This document shows, one piece after another, positions 1-12,428 of a DNA stretch of 64,000 nt. How positions within the stretch are numbered: the stretch's first letter is position 1; each line of letters opens with the position of its first letter. This DNA comes from Pieris napi. Taxonomy: Eukaryota; Arthropoda; Insecta; Lepidoptera; Pieridae. Made by a program: the position numbers and the translations under genes. The stretch is from the NCBI RefSeq assembly GCF_905475465.1, contig NC_062240.1, positions 4,851,001 to 4,915,000 on the forward strand, written 5' to 3'. The notes under the pieces were generated by a model. The model was not told the origin of the DNA. It worked only from the letters and a program-made list of their open reading frames with translations, and did no database searches.

Positions 1-578
1 GCCATAACAGGTACTTTTTAGAGTTGCCATTTAATAATTTTTTGCTGTATTGATGGGACTTTTATGATATAAATTCGTTTTGCGACAAAATTGAATAAAT
101 ACATAACGTGATGACACTAGGTAACTGAAATTAAAACATATATTACTTATAACATAAGCATTATAAACTTAAAGTTACTAATATTTTTAATTGTTCATAA
201 TTTAATTGCAGGTGTGTCAGAGAAAACTGTAACAAAAATTACAACGAAGGTATAATAGCGGCGTGTACTTCGAAAAAAATTGTAACCCAACAATTATGCA
301 ATAAAACTGAATAAAAAATTGTATTGCTTTTCTTTACCCTATTTTCTCATCTTTTCCCTGTAAGTAGTTGGAACACCGCTAATATAAGTAAATAAAAATA
401 TACTTTTACATAACAGAAATATTGTTTCATCGAAGTATGCAGAAAATAATATTATATTTTGATAAATTACATCTGCTAAATGTAAATAAAATTGGTAAAT
501 TTTTTACTCATAAATGGCAACATTACATTATGCGATTGCAGCGCCGCGTCTGGGGGACTTCTTTCATGAAAAGGACTA
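1..578 (+). mobile_element. Mariner-like element, 3' part (copy 1, cut by window edge)
   Basis: The first 10 bases are the end of a transposase exon. A GT donor follows at 11-12 and a CAG acceptor at 209-211, then a short second exon whose product resembles the helix-turn-helix of a Tc1/mariner-type protein. The same sequence recurs at 56.39-56.98 kb at high identity. The right terminal inverted repeat lies at about 553-578 (core GGGACTTCTTTCATGAAAAG) and is followed by TA, the expected target duplication. One base is missing in exon 2 near 240 relative to copy 2, so the frame closes early. The left end lies outside the window. Confidence 0.75.
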
Positions 579-1009
579 TAAATAAGAAATAAAACAGATG
601 ACTTTCTAGAGACTAAAAAAAACGTAACAAATAACAATATTTAGATTTTGGATTTTACGATTATTCATACTTCCAAGTCTGTGGAATACACAGATATAAC
701 AGAACTGTGTTAATTATCCAATCGTGCTCGTACTCCATAGAGTATATTATATATAGATTGTAGGATAACGTATAACGTATTCTAATTTCTAAGTAGGTAC
801 TGTAGGTGTTCTGTACTTGTAAATGCCGGCTTGATGCTGGTCTTTTTCTCAGTTATTATTGGTAATGTTTTCATTGTATAGTGTTAACGTGTCAAAGTGG
901 TGTAGATTTAATCAATCTAGTAGTTAGATATCAAGTATTTAGATAGTATTATTTAAAATGTTTTCTGAAAACTGATGTGAAACTTAATTGAAATGGTGTA
1001 CGAATCAAT
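579..1009. other. 5' flank of the zinc-finger gene
   Basis: AT-rich DNA between the transposon end and the first coding ATG. It should hold the promoter and 5' UTR of the gene that starts at 1010, but I cannot place a TATA box or initiator with confidence. An out-of-frame ATG at about 993 lies just before the chosen start. Confidence 0.4.
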
Positions 1010-4000
1010 ATGGCTCTTAAGCTTGGAAAATGCAGGCTTTGCCTCAAACTTGGGGATTTCTACTCAATCTTTGCCGTCGATAATAATTTGCAACTCGCCG
1101 AAATGGTCATGGAATGTGCACGGGTTAAAGTAAGTTTTATCTTTTATTATACTAAATTTTTCACAATTGCCGATGACATCCATTTTGTTTCCCTTCATAC
1201 ATCATCATTACCTAATGTTTAAGATCATATTTCGTCGAATGCTGACTTCGAGTTTCTTTATTTTTATCAAAATCTACATCTGTTTAGTATCAATAATCTA
1301 ATGCTTTATCTGGATTTGTTATAACATTAAAGTTATTAAATTCTTCCTTAGTCATCATTGGAATGTAACTTGAATTTTTATGTAGGCATAAGAGGCATGT
1401 GTTTGCTTGTGGTATGAAATACTATTTATGAAAAGTTGTACCATGTTATATATTTCAATATCTACTAAATCTTAATTTCACTTGTTGTTTTTGTTATTTA
1501 ACTTATTGTTGTCTTTAGGTTTATTTTGTCTTAAGCTAACAATTTTTTAGTCGAATTTGTATGTATATATTACAACTATTTTCTAAAGTACATTAAAGTT
1601 AGGGAATCAATATTATTTTTCTAACTGTATGCTATCCATACAATTTATGTAAATGTAATGTTGTAGTTCTCATAAAAAAACGACACTGACATTGATCATA
1701 TATAATATTTTTTATTTGAGATATACAGTTTAATTAGATAGTTAAACAAAATTATCTGTTAAATCAAGTGAAACAAAAGAGGTGTAAATAAAGAGAGTTA
1801 AAAAATAAAGAAATATAAAATCAAATTATGTGATGGAAAGAAGAAATGATTAATAAAAGAAAAACAGTTTTCCCTAACCCCAAATCAACAGATCAACTGA
1901 CTATCTATAGCTACTGAATCTAATAATAGTATCACTAGAGTCCCTGTAGTCTCAATATTTAAGTTACATTAATGAAAGGCATGTAAAGATGTTAACATAG
2001 GTGATATGTGTCTGTTTTTATAAACAATCAAATTTATGTATGAATAAAAAATTTAATGTTCTTTCTTCAAAATAAAATTGAATGAATTGAATTCTTGACC
2101 TTTCTGAAATAAAGTTTCATCAATATACTTTTTTCTAATTGATAAAACTTTAAAAACCATCTGAGTCTTATATTAGTACTGTAGGTGTATCAAAAAGGGG
2201 AAACATTCAAAAGTTACAATCAACTTAATGTTCATTAATTAGATAGAAAAAATTTAAAGCATTGAATTTTTTTATATAAAATACATGGAAGCGTTGATTG
2301 CTTTAACTGCAAGACTGAAAACTCCATATACTCAGTCTTGCAGGTCATATTTCAGAAGGTAAGTGACATGTTGCTGAGAGAGTTGTCAAAAGACTTATGA
2401 TGTTTGTGTGACATAGACACGTTTTTGAATATTTTTTGTTAAAAAATCTGTTGTTATTTTTGATAAGAACATCCTCATAGTATTTAGGTATCACAAAGTT
2501 AGCCGGTTTCTGTGATCACGCGTATTCAATGAAGCCCATAATCAAATGTTAGTGTTTTCTGTATGTTATCCAAATAAATTTAGCATAATTCCAGGAACCA
2601 GGCTAATGTAATAATCTTCTTGTTCAAGTTCCGAAGTGTTTATCTTATTGATGTGCAACGTCTTTGCCCGTTTTCGTCCAATCAAAAATTTCATCGAACT
2701 TGTTTATTTTCACCATTTATCGTATAACCTGCCATTTTGATCCTGTTGCGTACCTACTCTGAAATCAGTATAAAATTCTGTCTTTTACATAATTTTGGAT
2801 GGTACAACGTGCATTTTTAAATTTAAATAGGAAGGAGAAAAGAAGCTTAAAAAAGGAAACTTGAATATTTCGTACACGCCTTACGTAACACCAAAAAATA
2901 TGAGCTCCTTCAACTAATCATTCAAGGCACAGTGGAATGTAGGAGACCTGGCCGCAGACGCATACCTTGGTTGAAGAATCATATAATGGTTTGTTCAAAG
3001 CACCTGTTTGTTTTGTTTGTTTGTTCAAATGATGAAATCTGAGCAAAGTCATTGTACAGAAGCGGGATATACAAAATTGAAGTGGCCATGATGATCGCCA
3101 ACCTTCGAAAGGAGATGGCGATAATTCATTTCAATCACAGCGACGATTTCTTATCGTGTAATTTGCAGCGGATAGTGTAGGAAATTATGTATCGTAGTGA
3201 ATGCGAAATTTTTTTTTTTTTTACGAAACATTTTTGTAACTCATATTTATAATAAATCACGAAACATATTAATTAGTTATTGTAAAACAAGCTTTCGCAG
3301 TGGTGAATAAAAAAGTTATTTCCGGAATGACTCCTAACAATCTACCTATCCTAGATATTTAGGAGTGATTTTGGAAATAACTCCTTTAGAAGCAAAGAGT
3401 ATCGAGCGTTCTTTCTGATAAGCGGCATCTTATGTCAGAAGCTATACATCTGAAAATGCGATCTCAGACTCAACACTGGCTGGCTGTTTTTACTGTATTA
3501 CTGCTGCGAGAAGCAAAGTTACCCTCGCTCCCCGATCTTATAGATTAATCCATTTTTCTCTATGCGTGACTCTAATCTAATCTCGAAGATACACTGCTCT
3601 CAGTGTCTTTTCTAATTCCTCACAAAGAGTCGTGTTGACAGTTTTTATAGCAGCAGCTCGTAAATTCTAATCCTCTGCAATTATTGAAAGAGGCAATTGA
3701 TCTGAGTTTTCTGTTGCGGTAAAAAGGGAATCTGACGATGTAATCGTTTGATTGTTTTAAAAAAAATTCTGTATAATAGATAAATTAGGCAAAGGGAAAA
3801 TTTCCACGGCTTTCAACTGTTCCAAGTCATCTATATATTGTTTAAAAACGAAAAAATCAGAGATTTTCTAATATAACCACGCTGCGGCTTCATTTATTGA
3901 ACACTCGCTTCGCAAAAAAATGGCGGCTCCCGGCTCGCAGCGCTGCCACACGTACGAGCCGAGACGAGCTACGAGTAAGATTTCAAACAGGTTGGATCGC

Positions 4001-7000
4001 CGGCGAACTTGCGCGGCAATTTTAAAGTACGCGTTTTTAAGGTAAACACAGGCGAAAAAGGTCGTCGAGCCACAAGTCCGCGTACTTACTCGCACGTCTT
4101 TCACCCACCTTAGTCGTTTTAACACAAAAACAAAACTGTCTATTTTGTCCTGTAATTTTTCAATATGTGCTTTCCAACTACAAAATTTATCTATCGTTAT
4201 ACCTAAAAATACACACTCGTTCATTATGTCCAGTTTATTGCTTTTATATTGCAAGACTATTTGTGTTTTAGAGTTGTATGTCTGAAAATGGATTATGTTA
4301 GTTTTGGTAATGTTTATTTGTAGATTATTTGAATTCATCCAGTTGATGGCGTCGTCTAGAGATTTAATCAAGTTGCTTTTTAAATCTTGTTCGTTTTTAC
4401 TTTTTATTATAAGTGTAGTGTCATCAGCAAATAGTATGCAGTTCTGATGTATAGCATCTGGGAGGTCATTTATGTATGTTAGAAAAAGTAGTGGGGCCAA
4501 AATACTGCCTTGAGGTGTTCCGTACTCATTTTTCTTACAATTGTATCTATAGGTTTGTTGTTCTAGTTTGCAAATCTTTGTTATTTCCACATATTGCATT
4601 CTATTTTCAAAGTAACTTTTCACCTAGTTATAAGCATTACCTCTTATTCCGTAGCATTCTAATTTTTTTAACAGTCTTTCATGACAAACAAAGTCAAAAG
4701 CCATATCTAGAAAGATGTAACATAAAATCATTTTATCATTAAGCATTCAGTAATTTGTTTGACTAGGGAAAAGCACGCAAGGCTGATTGAACATTTTTTC
4801 TGAAACCAAATTCTTTTTTTTAAATATCGTATGTTAAAAATTAATTTTATATTTTATTATACATTACTTTTTCGAAATTTTTAGATAATATGGGAATTAA
4901 AGTTATTGGTCTATAATTAGTCATTTGTGCTTTTGCTCCTTTATATGTAATGGTTTGATAATTGATATTTTTAGTTTTTCAGAAAATATCCCTTCTACTA
5001 ACGATAGATTTATTATGTATGTCAGTGGATCAAGTAGGTATAATGCGCATGATTTAATTGTTTTGGTATCTAAATTATCGTATCCTGTAGATTTTGCATT
5101 TTTCAACGATGTAATAATTTTTAATAAATATCCATTTTATGGGGGAAAGAAAAACCTTTTAAGATTTAGAGGGATTTTGGCCTCTGGCAAATTGTTTGTT
5201 TTATTTTTAGTAGGCAGTAAGGTGAGGAGGATAGTCATTAAATAAGTTGCATATTTTAAGTGGTGATTCATGTTTTGTTATCAATATTAATTGCTTCTAC
5301 TCCTGAATAAAATGTCAAGTCTCGCGTGTTATTTTGTTTTAATTATATTCCAGGCTGCTCTAGTTTTGTTTTTGCGCAATTTATGTATTCTGCATTAGTA
5401 AGCTGAGCAGATGGTATTTATGTAAACATTATTTTTTAAATAGATGAGTATTTATTACATGCAGATTTATTTTGTAATAATCAATTGGATAAAAAATAAA
5501 TCCGTGTTAAATTAAGCTACTGAGACATACAGGAAGTAAAAATATTAGAAACAGAGGGTAGAATACGCCCAATAGTAGTAACATTTCTACTTCAATGGAA
5601 ACAGAAAAGAGCTCTTAAAGATAGACTATATTATGCATATAAAACGGGATTATCCAAAATACGTACTAGAAAGAAGAAAGGAACTGCAAGAGCAGATATA
5701 GAGATAGAATAGAGAGAGTGAGAAAGGGAATACAGCCGTACTAAAATACGATGAACTCATCGTAACCAAAAACATAAGTAAACGAAAAATGCTTGATTCG
5801 CCTAATAATTTCATCCTTGCATCTAATACAGATATTAACACACAGAACAAACTACAAGAACGTTAGACATTGTACCGGAGGTCCCACAGCATCTCGAAGA
5901 GAGCCATCAATACGTAGTTCTACCCAAAAACTAACAAAATGTCTATCTCTCAAATAAAAAGCAGCAAATATGGTTTTTATAGTGGATAAACCATACAAAA
6001 AGAACATAGTCAACTTCAATGGTATGACTGAAGGAGTAGCCTCATTGTATACCTATGCACCAACAGAATATCATAATAATACAAAATATTTGTTTTATGT
6101 TTTAACATTTTATGCCAATCGACAGTCACAAGTATGTTTTTTATTTTTTAGATACAAGAAGGGGATGGTCTTACAGATAAAATATGTGGAGAGTGCGTAC
6201 AAAAATTGAGTAGTGCGCATATATTTAAGCAACAATGTGAAAGATCGGACCAAGAATTACGAAGAAATTATGTTCCACCGCCAGGTAAGTCAGTTTTCGT
6301 GTAAATAAATTCTTCTCAAAAAGTTTTTGTAGTGAATCGACTTCAGAGGCTTTAGAACGAACATCATGATGATAAAGTATTTATTTACACTTCGTTAGCA
6401 TAATATACAAAATCATACATATAAAAAACAAAAAAAATGCAGGTTACATAAGTTATTAGACAACGGGCGGCCTTATCGCTAACAAAGTATTATTAGATTA
6501 GAAAAAAATAACTATATGTTTAATCGTTTTTTTTTCATAAATATTGAAAATCAACAGTTTTAACACGCTATCTTTGTATTTAATCTAAGAGATTATGTTA
6601 TAGTTTCGTGTTCCGTTTAACCCCAAATACGCCCACGGAGTGCATCTTAATCTTTTCATACTAATATAATTTTGTATTACATTACGACAGCTGTCCGATT
6701 TCAGGTATTGTTCGTTCTAAAGGTGCTTTATTTGATATTATTTCCTCAGCCGTATTTAATGTTATCGTTATCTTTACAGGTTTTATTTCATCAACACCAC
6801 CGCCAATTAACAGGCAGAGCAGTGACTCAGCTTTCTCTAATCACACGGATACTTCTAAACTATCTTCTACCGGCGAAAGTAAAGTTAAGCCGATCAGTAG
6901 AATTCGTAAAAGAAGTAGGGATAGCATCGATAATGCATCCAGTAGCAGTATCTCCCATGAATACCAACCTGTTAGTTCTAAGAGAGTTGAAGAACTACGA

Positions 7001-10000
7001 AAGTCTAAAAAAATTAGAAAAATTCAGGACAATGATGACTCTGATTTCGAAGATAACACTACCTCTTTCTTCTTTGGTGGAACAGATTCTGATGAACCTC
7101 TTGAGTTTAAGTGTGACATCTGTTCTAAATCGTTTAAAGCCTATCTAAGCATGATTTCTCATAAAAAATGTCACAGTCGTAGGGATAGGCAATCGGCTAT
7201 GGCGGCATCCTCGACTACGGCTGTGACTCCAACTCCTGAAATTGTAACTCAGATAGCTGATGTCAAGGATGAAGACAAATCTAAGTGTGAGACCTGCGGA
7301 AAAACATTTAAATTAAAAATTATGTTAAAGCGGCACTATGAAGTTTGTGGTAAACTTATTGATAAAGAACTTAAAGTATCGTTAGAACCAATAGACGCGG
7401 TTCCCAATGAAAATAAACTTAATTGCGAAACGTGTTTAGCTCCGTTTAAAACTATAGACAATTTAAGAAAACACATGAGAGTTGTGCATGCCGCAGTTCT
7501 TAAAATGGAAGAACCTCTGTCAGTGGAGAATAACAAAATATCCGTACCATGCTTCTATTGTCAAAAACCATTTGAAGACTTTTATACCCATTCTGCTCAT
7601 TTTAAAGTTTGTCCAAACAGAGATGATACTCTTACTTTTGTCTGTACGGTATGTAATAAATCACTTGTGAAAAAGGCAAGCTACTTTAACCATTTGAAGG
7701 TTCATTTTTATCCATTGGCTAAGGTAAAGCCAAACAAATCCCCAATTCCAAAAGCATACACGTGCCGCTTTTGCAAAAAAAAATTGCCAAATCAGGAATC
7801 CCTGATAAAACACCTTGCTGCGCACATGTCTAATGTTGAAGAACCCGATGATGGTGGCGATGAAGAATCTAGGTACTTAAATTAGCACGTACTGTAGTTT
7901 TATTGTTTTCAATTTACATTTTTTAATATTAAAAATATTTTCAGGAGTACCTTGGAGGATTCTGCTTCTTTACACTCAGAGTATAATAACTCTTCAATAA
8001 TGTCTGGTCCATTCAAATGTACGACGTGCGATAAAGGCTTCAAGTATAAAAAGGCTTTAGACACACACCAGATAGTAAAACACTCAAATGTAAGTGTTAA
8101 AGTTGAACCCCCAGATATATCCTCAGATCTGCTGAGTGAAACATTGAACGATCATAATGTTAATCAATCCGATTCTGAGTCCAGCAATGGTGAAGGCGAT
8201 GACAACACGTGTGACATCTGTGAGAAACAGTTCTCCTACAAGCGCTTACTCATTAATCACAAGCGAACGAAACACAACATGAGCTCGGGAACAAAGAGAG
8301 CAAAGGTCAGCCTAAAGCAATGTCTAGTGCGCTGTTTAATATGTGACATTGAGATGAAAGTTGAAGCTATAAATGACCATAACATGAAGCACATATCCAC
8401 AAACGTAAAACCTCGCAATCTTTACACTTGCGTGGATTGCCCGGACCAGCAGTTTAAAAGCTGCAGTGCCCTAGCTAATCACATCAAAATGGTGCATAGA
8501 TTGAATCAACCGGCAACTAAACCGCAAACGAACATTCCTGTAGATCCTCCGGATATGGCGGATTTTTGTGAAGTCGTTGTGACAAAGGCGGAACCCCTGG
8601 ACAGTGTCGGGAGTCACAACGACTTTGGGGAAGGCTCCGCCTATGCGACTGTTGATGGATTTACTTGTCCCACCTGCAGCAAAGTTATGCCGACACTCAT
8701 CTCCCTAAAGAGACATATGAACTGGCACACAAACGTCGGAAATAATATTGAAAAGAAGTTGGAGTGTTTTGTATGCCAAGAGGTAATTATTAAGATTCTA
8801 TTTGTACACCTAAAATTTTTATTTTTTCGGTATTTCACAATAAGGATTTAAATAATAAGCTAATCCGGATTTTTCTCTGTCTGATCTACTTTCTACTATT
8901 TCTGTTATATTACGGTTACATATTTTATTTTTGATCTACCGATTAATTTAATATGACTTATATTTTGTTCACAGACATTTAGATTCCAGTGCCATTACAA
9001 AATTCATATGAAAGAACATTATAACGACCCAAACCTTGATCCTAAACACTTGACTTGCCCCATCTGTAATAGGAAAAGCAAGCATCTCCGTGCTGCGCAA
9101 ATGCATATGAATTACCATAAACAGACTCGATTTAAGACCAAAGACTATGAGTGTTCCATTTGTAAGAAAGTCTTTCAAACTAGAAGAGTCTACCTGACTC
9201 ATATGGCTATCCATTTCAAACGAGGGGAATCGGCAAACAACACAGTAATCGGATCTGTATTACCCACCACTGCTGATAAGACTGCCTTCGATGGAACTCA
9301 TACTTGCAAAATATGCAATAAAGTATGCGAATCTGAAGCCTCGCTTAAATGCCACATGAGCTGGCATAATTCTAAAACTTTACTGTATGGAGCACGTCAC
9401 GAGTGCGATATATGTCACTTACAATTCACCAACAAAGTTCGGCTCAAAGTCCATGAGCGATCTCACTTCGAAGACGAAAATGGTCCCTATAAGTGTCATA
9501 TTTGCGGAAAAGGTTTTATTGCGGAAGATTATTTCCGAAGACATATTAAAGGACATAATTTCGACCATCAGTCACACAAAAAACGAATCGAAAAGCTCAG
9601 AAAGGGTAAAGTGAAGTGCCCAATCTGCACTAGGTTCTATCCGGATGTGGTCAAACTGATACGTCACTTGCGCCGAACTCATCCCCAGAGCAAAATGATC
9701 AAAGAAGATCCGGACGCTCCGCCTCAAATGTACTACCCGTGCAAATTATGCGCCAAAGTGTTCCTTGACGAGCGCAGATTGCAACACCACGAAGAGGCGC
9801 ATTTGCGTAAGCCCGAATTTTTCAAGTGTAAATTCTGCGGAAAGAAGACCATTTCTCTGAAAAGCCATAGAATCCATATTAAAGGACATTTGACTCAGAA
9901 ATACATAGACGAGCCACTGAAGTGTCAGCATTGTGATAAAACGTTCTCTCGCGGTTACGATCTTCATTATCACTTACGTGACTCACATAACATCGAAGAA

Positions 10001-11647
10001 ACCTGGATCGCTGAGAGAAATAGTCAAAACCTTAATGGACCTCTTAAAGAACTACAATGCTCCATCTGTTTTAAAGTTCTTGCCAGTAAAGGAAACTATG
10101 AAAGACACATCGACTACCATAATTCCCTTCGATGCAACTACTGCTTCGATTACTTTAGCACTCTAAGGTTTTTGGAGGGACACTTAGCGTTCAGCTGCGA
10201 GAAGAAAAAGCTAATCGGCGATACCGAGATTTACCCAAGAAAGGTTAAATGTGAAATTTGTTATAAGGCATTCCATTTACAAGTAAAGTTGGATTGCCAT
10301 TTGCGAACTCAACATGGAGTAAAATCTTTCAAGGAGGCAACTGAAAGTAAGAAGGACCTCGTGTGTGACTATTGCTTTAGAGTTTTCGAGAATGAGTATG
10401 CATTGACCAACCATAAACTTTACCATAGAACTATTGGGTATTTTGGATGCTTATACTGTAACAGGAAGTTTAACACCTTGACGGTTTACAGAAAACATAA
10501 AAATCACCACTTCGCACAACTTAACGTAGAGAACCCTACAAAGTGCGAGCACTGCGATAAAACATTTGTAGCTTTCAGAGAGTTCATATACCACATGCGG
10601 GACGACCACGGCGATGATAAGGAGTGGGTCGTATACCCAAAGGAGTCAATCGAAGAAAAGTGCAACATTTGCAACAAAATGTTTTTTAACTTGCATCGGC
10701 ATCTTTCTTATCACGAGGAAAATAGATGTAAAAAATGCGGGGAGTACTTTTACTCGCGAACCGATTTTGATAATCACATTTGTCATATCGATAGTGAAGA
10801 TGAGGTCGACGGCAACGTTGAGAATGATATTCGACCAAAATATGAGGAATGCAAATTTTGTTTTAAACCGATAACTCAGAAAACTAAAAAGAAACATGAT
10901 CAATTACATAAAGGATCCGGTTCAATATCGTGTAGGTTCTGTATTCTTAAGTTCAAAACCATTGACGCTTTCAACATTCACGCGTTTTCTCATCGAAGTC
11001 GAAAGTATAAGAAACATCCTATACGATGTCGTATTTGTAAAGAGCAATTTGTTCAATATGGTCCTTTCATGCGCCACATGAAGTCTGTACACAAATCTAC
11101 TAAGAAGATGCATTATAGAACTACAGTTAAGCCTGAAAAATGTGAAGTATGTGGCGATAATTTCCCGAATCTACACAACCACTATCGAGCTCATTTGTTA
11201 AATCAGTGTCAGCTATGTAGCAAATACTTCACTTCTAGTAAAGTGTTTTCACAACACACGTGCGATAAAGAAGATAGTGATCCTACGAAAGTGTTTATAA
11301 GCGATGCCAATCTTCCGTTACTTATTAATACCTATATTCCATTGGATGAAAAAGATGACGAAAAGTACTATGGATATGGTGAAGACGAAGATGAAGCAGA
11401 TGATGACAACGAATTGCCTCAAAATGAAGACAGTCAAAACTCAATAGATACGGCTGAAAGCTCACTGCACGAGATGGTACATGCGCCAATCATTTCTGAT
11501 GTGCTCTCCTTGTATGAGAGAAAAGAGGTTATTAATGTCGAAGAGGTGGAAAAGAAAGATGATAATTGTATCGTTGAACTTACGGATGACGACTCCGTTG
11601 GTTATCAAGAGAATCCTTCTTCAGTTATTACTATTGATGACGATTGA
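1010..11647 (+). CDS. ZAD-domain C2H2 zinc-finger protein, about 34 fingers
   Basis: Predicted DNA-binding nuclear protein of 1,618 residues in five exons: 1010-1129, 6152-6284, 6780-7872, 7945-8782 and 8975-11647, all with GT-AG introns and matching phases. Exons 1-2 encode a zinc-finger-associated domain (ZAD), with the pairs CRLC at residue 8 and CGEC at residue 52; this arthropod domain usually mediates dimerisation. From about residue 195 to 1495 I count 34 C2H2-type units; a few are degenerate and several end in HxxC or a lone C. One finger is split by the intron at 8783-8974. The last 120 residues are very acidic and end in two SUMO-interaction-like motifs (IVELTDDD and VITIDDD). Start chosen because the ZAD begins seven residues later. 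Target genes cannot be read from sequence, and I do not recognise a one-to-one orthologue. Confidence 0.9.
2839..3125 (+). mobile_element. LINE remnant, C-terminal end of a reverse-transcriptase ORF
   Basis: Inside intron 1 of the zinc-finger gene. In frame from 2858 it reads KLEYFVHALRNTKKYELLQL and continues into an Arg-rich stretch (RRPGRRRIPWLKN). After a gap the end reads KIEVAMMIANLRKEMA. This arrangement is typical of the last 100 residues of insect non-LTR reverse transcriptases. The piece is disrupted, the middle is lost, and there is no terminal tail. Confidence 0.65.
3880..4109 (-). other. GC-rich module fused to the end of a LINE remnant
   Basis: About 230 bp far richer in G+C than its surroundings. 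Read on the minus strand it is open throughout and continues the frame of the reverse-transcriptase remnant upstream, although its amino acids (for example LGSYVWQRCEPGAAIFLRSE) do not look like any RT domain. It abuts the LINE sharply near 4110. I have the impression that this module is repeated in lepidopteran genomes, but that is memory rather than something the window shows: there is no second copy here. Confidence 0.4.
4110..5250 (-). pseudogene. Jockey/CR1-like LINE reverse transcriptase, broken
   Basis: Antisense to the host gene, in intron 1. The frame around 5106-4924 holds an RT-start motif (KSTGYDNLDTKTIK). The frame from 4623 down holds YGTPQGSILAPLLFLTYIND and the catalytic FADDT, followed by the conserved LGITIDKFCSWKAHI block. 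The pieces are in different frames and separated by stops, so the gene is dead. Upstream linker sequence is recognisable to about 5250. The 5' endonuclease part is absent. The 3' side does not end in a LINE tail but in the GC-rich module at 3880-4109. Confidence 0.8.
5520..5945 (+). mobile_element. LINE ORF1-like remnant
   Basis: Two conserved stretches survive in different frames: DYPKYVLERRKELQEQI around 5649-5700 and, from about 5728, GNTAVLKYDELIVTKN followed by a KRKMLDSP block. This pairing is familiar from ORF1 or pre-endonuclease regions of lepidopteran LINEs. Stops and a frameshift show it is decayed. It is sense to the host gene, still in intron 1. Confidence 0.5.
6372..6490. repeat. 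Probable LINE 3'-tail repeat
   Basis: Sequence ending in ACAACGGGCGGCCTTATCGC at about 6461-6480, preceded by an A/T-rich tail. It resembles a common lepidopteran dispersed repeat end. It lies in intron 2 of the zinc-finger gene. The call rests on remembered similarity only. Confidence 0.3.
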
Positions 11648-12428
11648 CTTTCGTGAATATCATACTTCTGACTAAGAATGTTTCTTTAAAATGATTCAGA
11701 CGTGAAAATATAATTTTTCGTAGCATACTCTAAATATGTATGTAATATGTTGGTATGAAGAAAAAAATAGTACTTGTGCCATAAAAACTAATCTCTGTTT
11801 TGGAATTATTAACAGAACTTTGATCAACTGAACAGAAATTGCGACATTTAATCTACTTTTTAATTATATGTAATAATTAAGTAAAAGAGAACCAATAGTA
11901 TTGTAGGGTCTAATCTTTACAATATTGTATTTTTTACTGCATTTAAAAAAACTTTGTTAGTTATGCTTTTAAATATAATGATTTTCATTTCAAGGAAATT
12001 TATATGAATATAAATTAGCGGTGTTGTAATTTAAAATTGTATATTTTTGAATCCATATTGATTGCACCTAAGGCAGGAAGGTTTGTGTTTCGTTTCAACC
12101 TTTCTTGGTATATATATAAATAATCAAAATAGCTGCCATTATTAAAAGTAGCTAGCAACACCCGTCACGTAAGAAGTGGGCTGCTGAGCGACAGTGGAGG
12201 GGATTCATCTATGGTTCTGCGACCCAAAATATGTCTTAGCCTAGGCTAATGTTTTATAATATAAGAGTATTGTATAATCATAATTAGTTTCAGTCAAAGA
12301 AGACCTACTAGTTACCTACTTTATTAGCTATTTAGGAAGAGGTAGGAATTAAAGTCATTTACTTCCATCTACATATAAAGTTGGTTATAACATTATGAGC
12401 TAAAATTGACAGACCCACCTATTGAGTA
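11648..12428. other. 3' flank of the zinc-finger gene
   Basis: AT-rich DNA that should include the 3' UTR. I find no AATAAA soon after the stop, so the mRNA end cannot be placed. A slightly GC-richer patch at 12150-12240 has no coding or repeat signature I recognise. Confidence 0.35.

Noticed and set aside
12150..12240. GC-richer patch downstream of the zinc-finger gene
   Set aside because: No open frame, inverted ends or repeat copy found in the window.
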